A stretch of 9,041 nucleotides of DNA, taken from Oscillospiraceae bacterium. GTDB taxonomy: Bacteria > Bacillota > Clostridia > Oscillospirales > Oscillospiraceae. Positions 1 through 5,584 of this stretch are shown one piece after another (position 1 is the stretch's first letter; the number at the start of each line of letters is the position of its first letter). The translations under genes were made by a program, and so were the position numbers. The stretch covers positions 1 to 9,041 of the forward strand of contig JAFYUG010000003.1 of NCBI GenBank assembly GCA_017558545.1, written 5' to 3'. The notes below the pieces were generated by a model. That model was not told the origin of the DNA, did no database searches, and worked only from the letters and a program-made list of their open reading frames with translations.

Positions 1-20
1 CGAGCGATGCTCGCCCCTAC
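1..20. repeat. CCCTAC-type palindromic repeat, copy A (left part cut by window edge)
   Basis: The arms CGAGC (1-5) and GCTCG (9-13) form a hairpin with a GAT loop, followed directly by CCCCTAC (14-20). The same plan, a GC-rich palindrome then C(C)CCTAC, occurs at 67-92, 5040-5062 and 5085-5110. The outer left arm, probably GGG as in the other copies, would lie outside the window. I recognise similar units as dispersed repeats in clostridial genomes, but that cannot be confirmed here. Confidence 0.6.
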
Positions 21-66
21 GATAGGCTTGTAGTTTTTTGCGTTTATCGCGCCGAATACCGCGAGC

Positions 67-92
67 GGCGGGCTGTGGGCAGCCCGCCCTAC
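67..92. repeat. CCCTAC-type palindromic repeat, copy B
   Basis: A perfect 9-bp inverted repeat, GGCGGGCTG (67-75) and CAGCCCGCC (80-88), encloses a TGGG loop and is followed by CTAC (89-92). Only the outer shape and the trailing CCTAC are shared with copies A, C and D; the inner arm bases differ but remain paired, which suggests the fold is what is kept. It lies downstream of the minus-strand GTPase gene, on the same side as copy A. Confidence 0.65.
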
Positions 93-130
93 CGGAGGGA
101 GAGCCAAGAGCGCTCACATAGTCTTAGAAA

Positions 131-180
131 CCCCTCCGTCTTCGCCTTCGGCGAAGCCACCTCCCCTCGAATAGGGGAGG
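131..180. repeat. Twin-hairpin GC-rich element next to the GTPase stop codon
   Basis: Two perfect stem-loops lie side by side: CTTCGCC (140-146) with GGCGAAG (150-156) around TTC, and CCTCCCCT (160-167) with AGGGGAGG (173-180) around CGAAT. A further CCCCTCC run precedes them at 131-137. The right arm ends seven bases beyond the stop codon of the minus-strand GTPase gene (188-190), so the element forms the start of its 3' untranslated region. No T-tract follows on the minus strand, so it is not a standard intrinsic terminator, although it could protect the mRNA 3' end. Very similar twin-hairpin units are, to my recollection, common dispersed repeats in gut Clostridia. Confidence 0.6.
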
Positions 181-187
181 CTTGGGC

Positions 188-2788
188 TTACTTTTTTAGC
201 ATATCGCCCACACTGGAGCTGAGATGTCTTTTGGCGCCGGATTTTTTCATAACCTCGTTTATCTGCATATACACCCAATCCACCTCGTTTTCAAACTCGC
301 TGACGGATGTACGCAAAACGCCGCTGCGCATGGCGGAAACGCGGATGAGGTTATCGCTTGTGACCACGCGGACATTATAATTTTTGCCTATATCATGGCT
401 GAGGCGCTCAATATAGGCGTCGGCGGTCTCGCCGTCGGCAGTATAGACCACGTGGAGAGAATGATAATCAAACTTACTGCCGGGGTTGCCGGGGATTTTA
501 TAGGCGTCGAAAACCAGCACAGTCTCCGCGCCGGTGAAGCCGCGGTAGTTGGACAGAATATCCATAAGGCGCTTGCGGGCAAGATCTAAATTATCCGCCG
601 CCAGCTCCTTCAAATCCGCCCAGCCATGGATGACATTATATCCGTCCACGATGAGGTATTCCTTTTTCTGGACGGTGGGGGCGGAAACATGGCGAGCGGA
701 GCTGCTTTGAGCCTTGGGGGCAGAATACTGGGGGCGGCGAATGGGGCCGAACTCCCTTGTCATAATGGCCTCCAGCTCCTTATCGTCTATGCTGAGATTG
801 CGCATATTCACCCTTGGGCGCACCTCGGCCTGAGCCTCCGGCTTGCCGAAGGAGGTGTCCACGTGCATATAGTCGCGCACTTCGTTCCACTTCACGTTAA
901 ATCCCGCCCCATGGGCGCAGAAAACGGAGTCGGGGGTGTTTTCAAGGTCAGATTCGGGGTCATAGTCTATGGTCTCAATGACCTCGGCGCTATTATGGCA
1001 GGGCTTATAGCCTTCAAGGCGGAAGCTGAGTCTGCCTCTGCCGCCGCTATAAGCCGCAAGGGTGGAGGCATAGCCCCCCATGGTGACAACGGGGGCGCTG
1101 CCTTCCAAAATCATCATCTCGCCGTTATCTATGGGCGAGCCGAAGTCTCCGTGCATGGCGCGGATATCGCTGATGGCGCGGCCAATCAAAGCGGCGGGCA
1201 GCTCTATGCGGAAGGCGTACCAAGGCTCCAAAAGCACGCTCTCGGCGCACATAAGGCCTTGGCGCACGGCTCTATAAGTAGCCTGACGGAAGTCTCCGCC
1301 CTCGGTATGCTTCAAGTGGGCGCGGCCGCCGATGAGGCTTATTTTCATATCCGTAATGGGGGAGCCGGTGAGGACGCCAAGATGCTGCTTTTCCTCCAAA
1401 TGGGTGAGGATAAGCCGCTGCCAGTTTATATCCAAATCGTCCTGATGGCAGGAGGAGGCGAAGCTGAGGCCGCTGCCCTCGGGCATGGGCTCCAGAGCCA
1501 AGTGGCACTCGGCATAATGGCGCAAAGGCTCAAAATGTCCCACGCCCTCCACGGGGGCGGCAATGGTCTCCTTATACATGATGCGGCCTGCGGAAAGCTC
1601 CGCATCCATGTCGAATCGCTCTTTTATAAGGCTTTTCAGTATCTCCGTCTGCACCTCGCCCATAAGCTCCACCTTGATTTCTCTGAGACGGCTATCCCAG
1701 CTAAGACGCAGCATGGGGTCCTCTTCTTCCAGCAGCCTCAGCTTGGGCAGAGCCAGCATGGGGTCTGTGCCCTGAGGCAGAGAGAGGGTGTAGCTTAAAA
1801 CGGGGCTTAATAGAGGCTGCACAGTTTCCGTTTCCGCGCCAAGACCCATGCCGGGGAAGCTGCGGCTAAGTCCCAGCACGGCGCAGACGCCGCCTGCGGC
1901 AACGCAGTCGGTTGTTTCATACTTGCTGCCGGAATAGAGGCGGATTTGGTTGATTTTCTCCTCTATTTCCTCTTCCCCCACCTTGTATTTAATCAGGGAG
2001 CGCACTTTCATCTCGCCGCCGGTGACCTTGAGAAAGCTCAGGCGGTTGCCTTGGCTGTCGCGGCTTATTTTATAAACTCTTGCGGCAAAATCGCTGTCAT
2101 AATCCCCGGCGGGGCAGTATTTTTCAAGGCGGCTGAGAAATTCCTCTATGCCCTCATGGCGAAGGCCCGAGCCAAAGCAGCAGGGCACCAGCGCGCCCTT
2201 TTTGATGAGAGCGGCAATATCCTCATCCTGAAGCTCGCCTTCCTCCATATACTTCTCCAAGGCCTCTTCGCCGCACATGGCAAGCTCTTCATGGTCGGGG
2301 AGGGTGGTGAAATCCATGCACTTATCCCCAAGATGGGTGCGTATATCATCCATAATGCGGCTTCGGGAGACGCCGTTTACGTCCATTTTGGTGACAAAAA
2401 TGAAGCAGGGCAGGCGGTAAGAGCGAATAAGCCGCCAGAGAGTTTCCGTGTGGGATTGCACTCCGTCCGTGCCGCTTATTACCAGCACGGCGCAATCCAG
2501 CACCTGCAAGGTGCGCTCCATCTCCGCGGAAAAGTCCACATGGCCGGGGGTATCCAGCATGGCAAAGCTGCGCTGACCCCAATTGAAGGAGGCCTGGCTT
2601 GAGAAGATGCTTATGCCTCTCTCCCTCTCAAGGGCGTGGCTATCCATGGCAGCGCTGCCGTGGTCAACTCTGCCGGGGATTTTCAGCGCTCCGCAGCGGT
2701 AGAGTATGGCCTCGCTGAGGGTGGTTTTGCCTGCGTCCACGTGAGCCAGTATGCCTATGCATATATTTTCATTCTTCTTATTGCTCAT
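188..2788 (-). CDS. TetM/EF-G-class translation GTPase fused to a C-terminal YacP/Rae1-like NYN nuclease domain
   Basis: This 866-residue protein has a translational GTPase core followed by a nuclease-like domain. The G1 loop is AHVDAGKTT (15-23), switch I is RGISI (57-61), G3 is DTPGHVD (79-85), G4 is TKMD (133-136) and G5 is probably GSG (206-208). By alignment to TetM from memory, domain II is about 235-325, III 326-408, IV 409-518 and V 519-600. A linker rich in Ser, Ala, Pro and Gln (about 685-709) leads to the NYN domain (711 to about 848), with VDGYN (714-718), VFDAY (759-763), ETAD (787-790) and TSD (810-812), as in B. subtilis Rae1/YacP. TetM is about 640 residues, so roughly 225 are extra. 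The domain IV tip (GGRAHLKHTEGGDF, 487-500) lacks the TetM SPV motif. Family members bind the ribosomal A site; the fusion suggests a ribosome-acting factor able to cut RNA, which is inference. Automated tools may call it tetracycline resistance; I doubt that role. M1 fits the family N-terminus. Confidence 0.9.
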   Translation of the reverse strand: MSNKKNENICIGILAHVDAGKTTLSEAILYRCGALKIPGRVDHGSAAMDSHALERERGISIFSSQASFNWGQRSFAMLDTPGHVDFSAEMERTLQVLDCAVLVISGTDGVQSHTETLWRLIRSYRLPCFIFVTKMDVNGVSRSRIMDDIRTHLGDKCMDFTTLPDHEELAMCGEEALEKYMEEGELQDEDIAALIKKGALVPCCFGSGLRHEGIEEFLSRLEKYCPAGDYDSDFAARVYKISRDSQGNRLSFLKVTGGEMKVRSLIKYKVGEEEIEEKINQIRLYSGSKYETTDCVAAGGVCAVLGLSRSFPGMGLGAETETVQPLLSPVLSYTLSLPQGTDPMLALPKLRLLEEEDPMLRLSWDSRLREIKVELMGEVQTEILKSLIKERFDMDAELSAGRIMYKETIAAPVEGVGHFEPLRHYAECHLALEPMPEGSGLSFASSCHQDDLDINWQRLILTHLEEKQHLGVLTGSPITDMKISLIGGRAHLKHTEGGDFRQATYRAVRQGLMCAESVLLEPWYAFRIELPAALIGRAISDIRAMHGDFGSPIDNGEMMILEGSAPVVTMGGYASTLAAYSGGRGRLSFRLEGYKPCHNSAEVIETIDYDPESDLENTPDSVFCAHGAGFNVKWNEVRDYMHVDTSFGKPEAQAEVRPRVNMRNLSIDDKELEAIMTREFGPIRRPQYSAPKAQSSSARHVSAPTVQKKEYLIVDGYNVIHGWADLKELAADNLDLARKRLMDILSNYRGFTGAETVLVFDAYKIPGNPGSKFDYHSLHVVYTADGETADAYIERLSHDIGKNYNVRVVTSDNLIRVSAMRSGVLRTSVSEFENEVDWVYMQINEVMKKSGAKRHLSSSVGDMLKK

Positions 2789-2789
2789 T

Positions 2790-2807
2790 AAAAAGGTTTC
2801 CCTTCTT
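2790..2807 (-). promoter_or_regulatory. Ribosome binding site hairpin of the GTPase gene
   Basis: On the minus strand the leader just before the start codon reads AAGAAGG-GAAA-CCTTTTT, a 7-bp stem (one G-U pair) closed by a GAAA tetraloop and ending two bases before the ATG. The only Shine-Dalgarno-like purines (AAGAAGGGA) lie in the left arm and loop, so translation may depend on opening this hairpin. The stem is AT-rich and may be only marginally stable. The hairpin fills most of the predicted leader of about 27 bases. Confidence 0.4.
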
Positions 2808-2821
2808 CGTATATCCAGAGC

Positions 2822-2830
2822 ATTATATCA
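2822..2830 (-). promoter_or_regulatory. Extended -10 promoter of the GTPase gene
   Basis: The minus strand reads TGATATAAT, a perfect extended -10 element (TGn plus TATAAT). Transcription would start near 2815, leaving a leader of about 27 bases. No good -35 hexamer lies at the right spacing (TTCCCC at 17 bases is poor), as is common for extended -10 promoters. Confidence 0.55.
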
Positions 2831-2867
2831 CATTTAGTTCCTGCGGGGAAGATTTTTAATTTTTACG

Positions 2868-2897
2868 TTGTTGGATGGGCGGGAAATGTGGTATATT
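2868..2897 (+). promoter_or_regulatory. Promoter of the flavin reductase-led operon
   Basis: TATATT at 2892-2897 is preceded by TGG (2889-2891), making an extended -10. TTGTTG at 2868-2873 is a plausible -35 with an 18-base spacer. The start point would be near 2904, giving a leader of about 32 bases. This promoter and that of the GTPase gene are divergent, their -10 boxes about 65 bases apart. Confidence 0.5.
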
Positions 2898-2919
2898 GTT
2901 CTCATAAAATCATTGCCAC

Positions 2920-2925
2920 AAGGAG
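2920..2925 (+). promoter_or_regulatory. Ribosome binding site fixing the flavin reductase start
   Basis: AAGGAG lies 10 bases before the ATG at 2936. An in-frame ATG at 2888 would add 16 residues, but it overlaps the predicted promoter -10 and has no ribosome binding site, so 2936 is chosen. Confidence 0.75.
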
Positions 2926-2935
2926 CGGACTAATT

Positions 2936-3619
2936 ATGTTCTACGAGCCCGATAAAAATAACCACGGTCTTGAGAGACCCCCTTTCAAATCCTGCGTTGT
3001 TCCCCGCGCAATAGGCTGGATATCCACCATGAGCAGCGAGGGCGTATGCAATCTCGCCCCTTATAGCCAGTTTACAAACCTCACCTTTGATCCCCCCTAT
3101 GTGCTCATTTCCATCAATCAGGGCTACCGCCAGAACCGCAAGGACACCACCGAGAACATAGAGCAGACCGGGGAGTTTGTCTATAACATGGTCACCTATG
3201 ATCTCCGCGAGGCTATGAACATCACCGCCGCGGAGTTTATGCCCGAGGTGGACGAATTTGAGGCGGCAGGTCTCACCAAAGCCCCCTCCACCCTCGTAAA
3301 GCCTCCCCGCGTGGCCGAGTCCCCCATCCAGTTTGAGTGCAGGTATGTTCAGACCATCCGCCTCCCCGGGGAAGGCCGCTGCGGCACCTGCGACCTTATT
3401 ATCGGCAAGGTCATAGGCGTGCACATCAAAGACGAATTCATAGGCGAGGACGGCAAGATTGACATAGTGAAAATCAAGCCCCTTGCCCGTTTGGGTTACA
3501 GCGACTACACCACCGTTGACCACACCTTTGAAATTGAGCCCAGCAAGGCCGCAGGCATACGCGACGACCTGGCACTTGGTCTTGAAGGCGCCGCCCGCAC
3601 CATGGGCAGGATAAAATAA
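2936..3619 (+). CDS. Flavin reductase-like (FMN-binding split-barrel) family protein
   Basis: This 227-residue protein matches the flavin reductase-like domain family (DIM6/NTAB type), whose members bind FMN and act as NAD(P)H:flavin oxidoreductases or as the reductase partner of a monooxygenase. Visible family signatures are PRAIGWIST (23-31), NLAPYSQF (39-46), DPPYVLISI (52-60), RKDTTENI (68-75) and TGEFVYN (78-84), in the usual order, followed by the barrel core and KPLARLG (181-187). There is no signal peptide or membrane segment, so it should be cytoplasmic. The length is normal for the short single-domain members. It is the first gene of a plus-strand run, and the next gene begins 21 bases after its stop. 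No monooxygenase or other obvious redox partner is nearby, so the electron acceptor is unknown. Confidence 0.88.
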   Translation: MFYEPDKNNHGLERPPFKSCVVPRAIGWISTMSSEGVCNLAPYSQFTNLTFDPPYVLISINQGYRQNRKDTTENIEQTGEFVYNMVTYDLREAMNITAAEFMPEVDEFEAAGLTKAPSTLVKPPRVAESPIQFECRYVQTIRLPGEGRCGTCDLIIGKVIGVHIKDEFIGEDGKIDIVKIKPLARLGYSDYTTVDHTFEIEPSKAAGIRDDLALGLEGAARTMGRIK

Positions 3620-3640
3620 AAGAGGAAGTTTATTTTCGCC

Positions 3641-4111
3641 ATGAAACAGACAACGCTCTGCTATCCCCTTCGGGATAATCAGTATCTCATGCTCCACCGG
3701 GTTAAAAAGGAGCAGGACGCAAACAAGGATAAATGGATAGGCATAGGGGGCAAGTTTCTTGACAAGGAAAGCCCCGAGGATTGCCTTCTCCGCGAAGTTA
3801 AGGAGGAAACCGGCCTCACCCTCACCGCTTGGCAGTATAGAGGCCTCGTCACCTTTGTTTCCGACAAATGGGAAACGGAATATATGCATCTTTTCACCGC
3901 CTCGGATTGGGTGGGAGAAATGACCGATTGCGACGAGGGTGAGCTTGCATGGGTGGATTGCGCCGCCGTTGAAAGCCTGCCCATTTGGGAGGGGGACAAG
4001 ATTTTCCTCCGCCTCATGGCCGAGGGCGCACCCTTTTTCTCTTTGAAGCTTTGCTACGAGGGTGAAAAGCTGGTTTTTGCCGCCCTTAACGGACAGGAGA
4101 TGGCTCTTTGA
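3641..4111 (+). CDS. Nudix hydrolase, MutT/8-oxo-dGTP diphosphatase-like
   Basis: The 156-residue protein carries a perfect Nudix box, G-x5-E-x7-RE-V-x-EE-x-G-L: G37, E43, R51-E52, E55-E56 and G58-L59. These acidic residues bind the metal that activates water to split a nucleoside diphosphate linked to another group. The box is preceded by NKDKWIGIGGK (28-38), resembling the WNGFGGK stretch of MTH1-type 8-oxo-dGTP hydrolases, which favours a nucleotide-pool sanitising role, although substrate cannot be read from sequence alone. AGAGGAAG at 3621-3628 is the ribosome binding site, 12 bases before the ATG. The gene lies 21 bases after the flavin reductase stop, and its own TGA overlaps the next gene's TTG start, so co-transcription and translational coupling are likely. 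Confidence 0.9.
   Translation: MKQTTLCYPLRDNQYLMLHRVKKEQDANKDKWIGIGGKFLDKESPEDCLLREVKEETGLTLTAWQYRGLVTFVSDKWETEYMHLFTASDWVGEMTDCDEGELAWVDCAAVESLPIWEGDKIFLRLMAEGAPFFSLKLCYEGEKLVFAALNGQEMAL
4095..4099 (+). promoter_or_regulatory. Ribosome binding site supporting the TTG start of the pseudouridine synthase
   Basis: AGGAG inside the end of the Nudix gene lies 8 bases before TTG at 4108. The nearby ATG at 4100 is in the Nudix frame and cannot serve this gene. The TTGA overlap (start 4108-4110, stop 4109-4111) is a classic coupling arrangement. Confidence 0.65.
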
Positions 4112-5028
4112 GAACTCTCAGCCTCACCATCACCGCCGACTTGGCTGGCCGCAAGGTTAAAAGCCTTCTAAGACGCCAGCTGCGTCTTTCCGAAAGCCAC
4201 ATCGCCAGAGTGAAGCTGCGGGATAATGGCATCTGCCTCAACGGCGTGCGCTGCCGCACTGTGGATATAGCCAAAGAAGGGGATGTGCTCACCGTGGAGG
4301 TGGGAGATGCCCCTGCTCAGTTTCCCAATGCTGCGGATATACCTCTCAAAGTGGTATATGAGGACGCCGACTGCGCCATTATTGACAAGGCCGCAGGCAT
4401 GGCCTGCCACGGCAGCACCGAGAAGGGAGATGCCACCCTTGCTGCTGCGCTCTACCACCGCTGGGGCGGAGAGAGCGCCTTTCACCCCGTCAGCCGCCTT
4501 GACAAGGGCACAAGCGGCCTTCTCTGCATAGCCCGCAGCGGCTATGCCCACACTCTGTTTCGCCAAAATCTCCATACGGATAATTACATAAGGGAGTATC
4601 TGCTTGTGTGCTCCCCTCCCCCTGCCCAGAGCGAGGGAATTATAGATTTGCCCATTGAGAAGGTTGAGGGCAGCATAAAGCGCCGAATTTCTCCTTCGGG
4701 CGCCCCTGCCAAGACCGAATACCGCGTTTTGCAGGCAGAAAATGGCCGCGCCCTTGTTTGGGCAAGGCTGCATACAGGCCGCACCCACCAAATCAGGCTG
4801 CATTTTGCCGCCATAGGCTGCCCCCTTGTGGGGGATTGGCTGTATGGGGAGGCAAGCGGAGAAATTTCCCGTCCCGCCCTTCACTCGGCCTGTTTATCCA
4901 TGGTGCAGCCCATAAGCGGGGAAAAATTGGAGTTTCATAGCCCCCTGCCGGAGGACATTGCTGTGCTGGTGCCCGGTTTTGGGGAGGCAAGCGAGTGTTT
5001 TCAAGGAAAACATATCGCCTTGCTTTAG
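4108..5028 (+). CDS. RluA-family RNA pseudouridine synthase with N-terminal S4 domain
   Basis: This 306-residue enzyme should convert specific uridines in rRNA or tRNA to pseudouridine. An S4-like RNA-binding domain occupies about residues 10-70 (KSLLRRQLRLSESHIARVK, then NGV and GDVLTV). The catalytic domain has VYEDADCAIIDKAAGM (83-98), the active-site motif VSRLDKGTSG with catalytic Asp132, REY (162-164) and RLHTGRTHQIRLH (220-232) followed by GDWLYG. The length is typical for RluA/RluC/RluD relatives; the target cannot be assigned, so no symbol is given. It starts with TTG inside the stop of the Nudix gene. The last dozen or so residues are unlike the family, and a 5-bp hairpin, CTTGC and GCAAG (5019-5032), spans the stop codon just before a repeat pair. 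Confidence 0.92.
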   Translation: MRTLSLTITADLAGRKVKSLLRRQLRLSESHIARVKLRDNGICLNGVRCRTVDIAKEGDVLTVEVGDAPAQFPNAADIPLKVVYEDADCAIIDKAAGMACHGSTEKGDATLAAALYHRWGGESAFHPVSRLDKGTSGLLCIARSGYAHTLFRQNLHTDNYIREYLLVCSPPPAQSEGIIDLPIEKVEGSIKRRISPSGAPAKTEYRVLQAENGRALVWARLHTGRTHQIRLHFAAIGCPLVGDWLYGEASGEISRPALHSACLSMVQPISGEKLEFHSPLPEDIAVLVPGFGEASECFQGKHIALL

Positions 5029-5039
5029 CAAGTCCGCGC

Positions 5040-5062
5040 GGGCGAACACAGTTCGCCCCTAC
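5040..5062. repeat. CCCTAC-type palindromic repeat, copy C
   Basis: A perfect 8-bp inverted repeat, GGGCGAAC (5040-5047) and GTTCGCCC (5051-5058), with an ACA loop is followed by CTAC (5059-5062). It begins 12 bases after the pseudouridine synthase stop and forms a tandem pair with copy D. Between them the 8-mer AATATCGG occurs twice (5064-5071 and 5079-5086). Confidence 0.7.
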
Positions 5063-5084
5063 AAATATCGGCGCGTTGAATATC

Positions 5085-5110
5085 GGGGCGTCGGGGACGC
5101 CGCCCCCTAC
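5085..5110. repeat. CCCTAC-type palindromic repeat, copy D
   Basis: The arm GGGGCGTC (5085-5092) pairs with GACGCC plus CC (5096-5104) around a GGG loop, with one bulged G at 5102, then CCCTAC to 5110. The next gene's AAGGAGG (5116-5122) starts only five bases later, so a folded repeat would stand directly against that ribosome binding site. Confidence 0.65.
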
Positions 5111-5129
5111 ATAAAAAGGAGGATTTATA

Positions 5130-5579
5130 ATGGCCTACGAAGAAAAATGTGTATTTTGCGGAGAACGGCTCACCGCCTTTCGCGCATCTTCCGTCAACTG
5201 CGGAGGAATTTATCAAAATGCCTGCAAATCCTGTGCCAAGGAAGTGAACGCCCTCAGCATGGAGGAGCGCTGCCGCCGCGCCCTCTCCCTTGGTCTTGCC
5301 AAAAACCCCGAGGCTCTTGAAGAAAAGCTTGAATTTGTCATCCGCGCCGAAGAGTCCCGCCCCAAATGCCTGCGCTGCGGCGGAAAGCTTAAATTCGAAG
5401 CCCCCCAATGCCTTGATAACAGCCCTCTTATTGATAGCCTTCTTCTCAGCGAGGGATTTGAAATACTCCCCGCCTACTGCCAGGAATGCGGAAAATATGA
5501 ATTCTACAAGCCCGATATTGCCGGCAAAAACGATCTTTTAAGCTATCTTATCCAAATCGACACCGAGCCGAAAGGATGA
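5130..5579 (+). CDS. Hypothetical protein with four CxxC motifs, zinc-ribbon-like
   Basis: I do not recognise this 149-residue protein as a named family. It has two Cys4 modules. The first is CVFCG (7-11) with CKSC (32-35), plus Cys24; the second is CLRCGG (80-85) with CQECG (117-121). A charged, probably helical stretch (about 44-76) lies between them. The second module's layout, ending in an aromatic Cys-x2-Cys-Gly-Lys-x-Glu-Phe pattern, resembles small zinc-ribbon proteins of Clostridia thought to bind nucleic acid. Each module most likely holds one structural zinc. The start is firm: AAGGAGG at 5116-5122 lies 7 bases before the ATG. The gene follows the pseudouridine synthase after 101 bases filled by two hairpin repeats and no convincing promoter, and is followed tightly by trmO, so a translation- or RNA-related role is plausible but unproven. 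No signal peptide or membrane segment is visible. Confidence 0.85.
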   Translation: MAYEEKCVFCGERLTAFRASSVNCGGIYQNACKSCAKEVNALSMEERCRRALSLGLAKNPEALEEKLEFVIRAEESRPKCLRCGGKLKFEAPQCLDNSPLIDSLLLSEGFEILPAYCQECGKYEFYKPDIAGKNDLLSYLIQIDTEPKG

Positions 5580-5584
5580 ACACC

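Noticed and set aside
1..110. A CRISPR array formed by the palindromic repeats
   Set aside because: Only two units are present here, their arm sequences differ, spacing is irregular, and no cas gene is nearby.
75..380. A 101-residue plus-strand open frame at the left edge
   Set aside because: It runs through palindromic repeats and then antisense to the GTPase NYN domain. No start signal is seen.
626..1798. A 390-residue plus-strand open frame opposite the GTPase gene
   Set aside because: Its composition is that of an antisense shadow, rich in Gly, Ala, His and Leu with no motif, while the opposite strand carries unmistakable GTPase domains.
188..2788. A tetracycline resistance gene (tetM/tetW type)
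   Set aside because: The GTPase core is related, but the drug-site motif in domain IV is missing, a nuclease domain is added, and there is no mobile-element context. I report it as a translation-factor GTPase instead.
2930..3889. A 319-residue minus-strand open frame across the flavin reductase and Nudix genes
   Set aside because: It spans two well-supported genes on the other strand and their gap, has no ribosome binding site and no family resemblance.
4168..4884. A 238-residue minus-strand open frame inside the pseudouridine synthase gene
   Set aside because: It lies fully antisense to a gene with clear S4 and RluA motifs. No promoter or start signal supports it.
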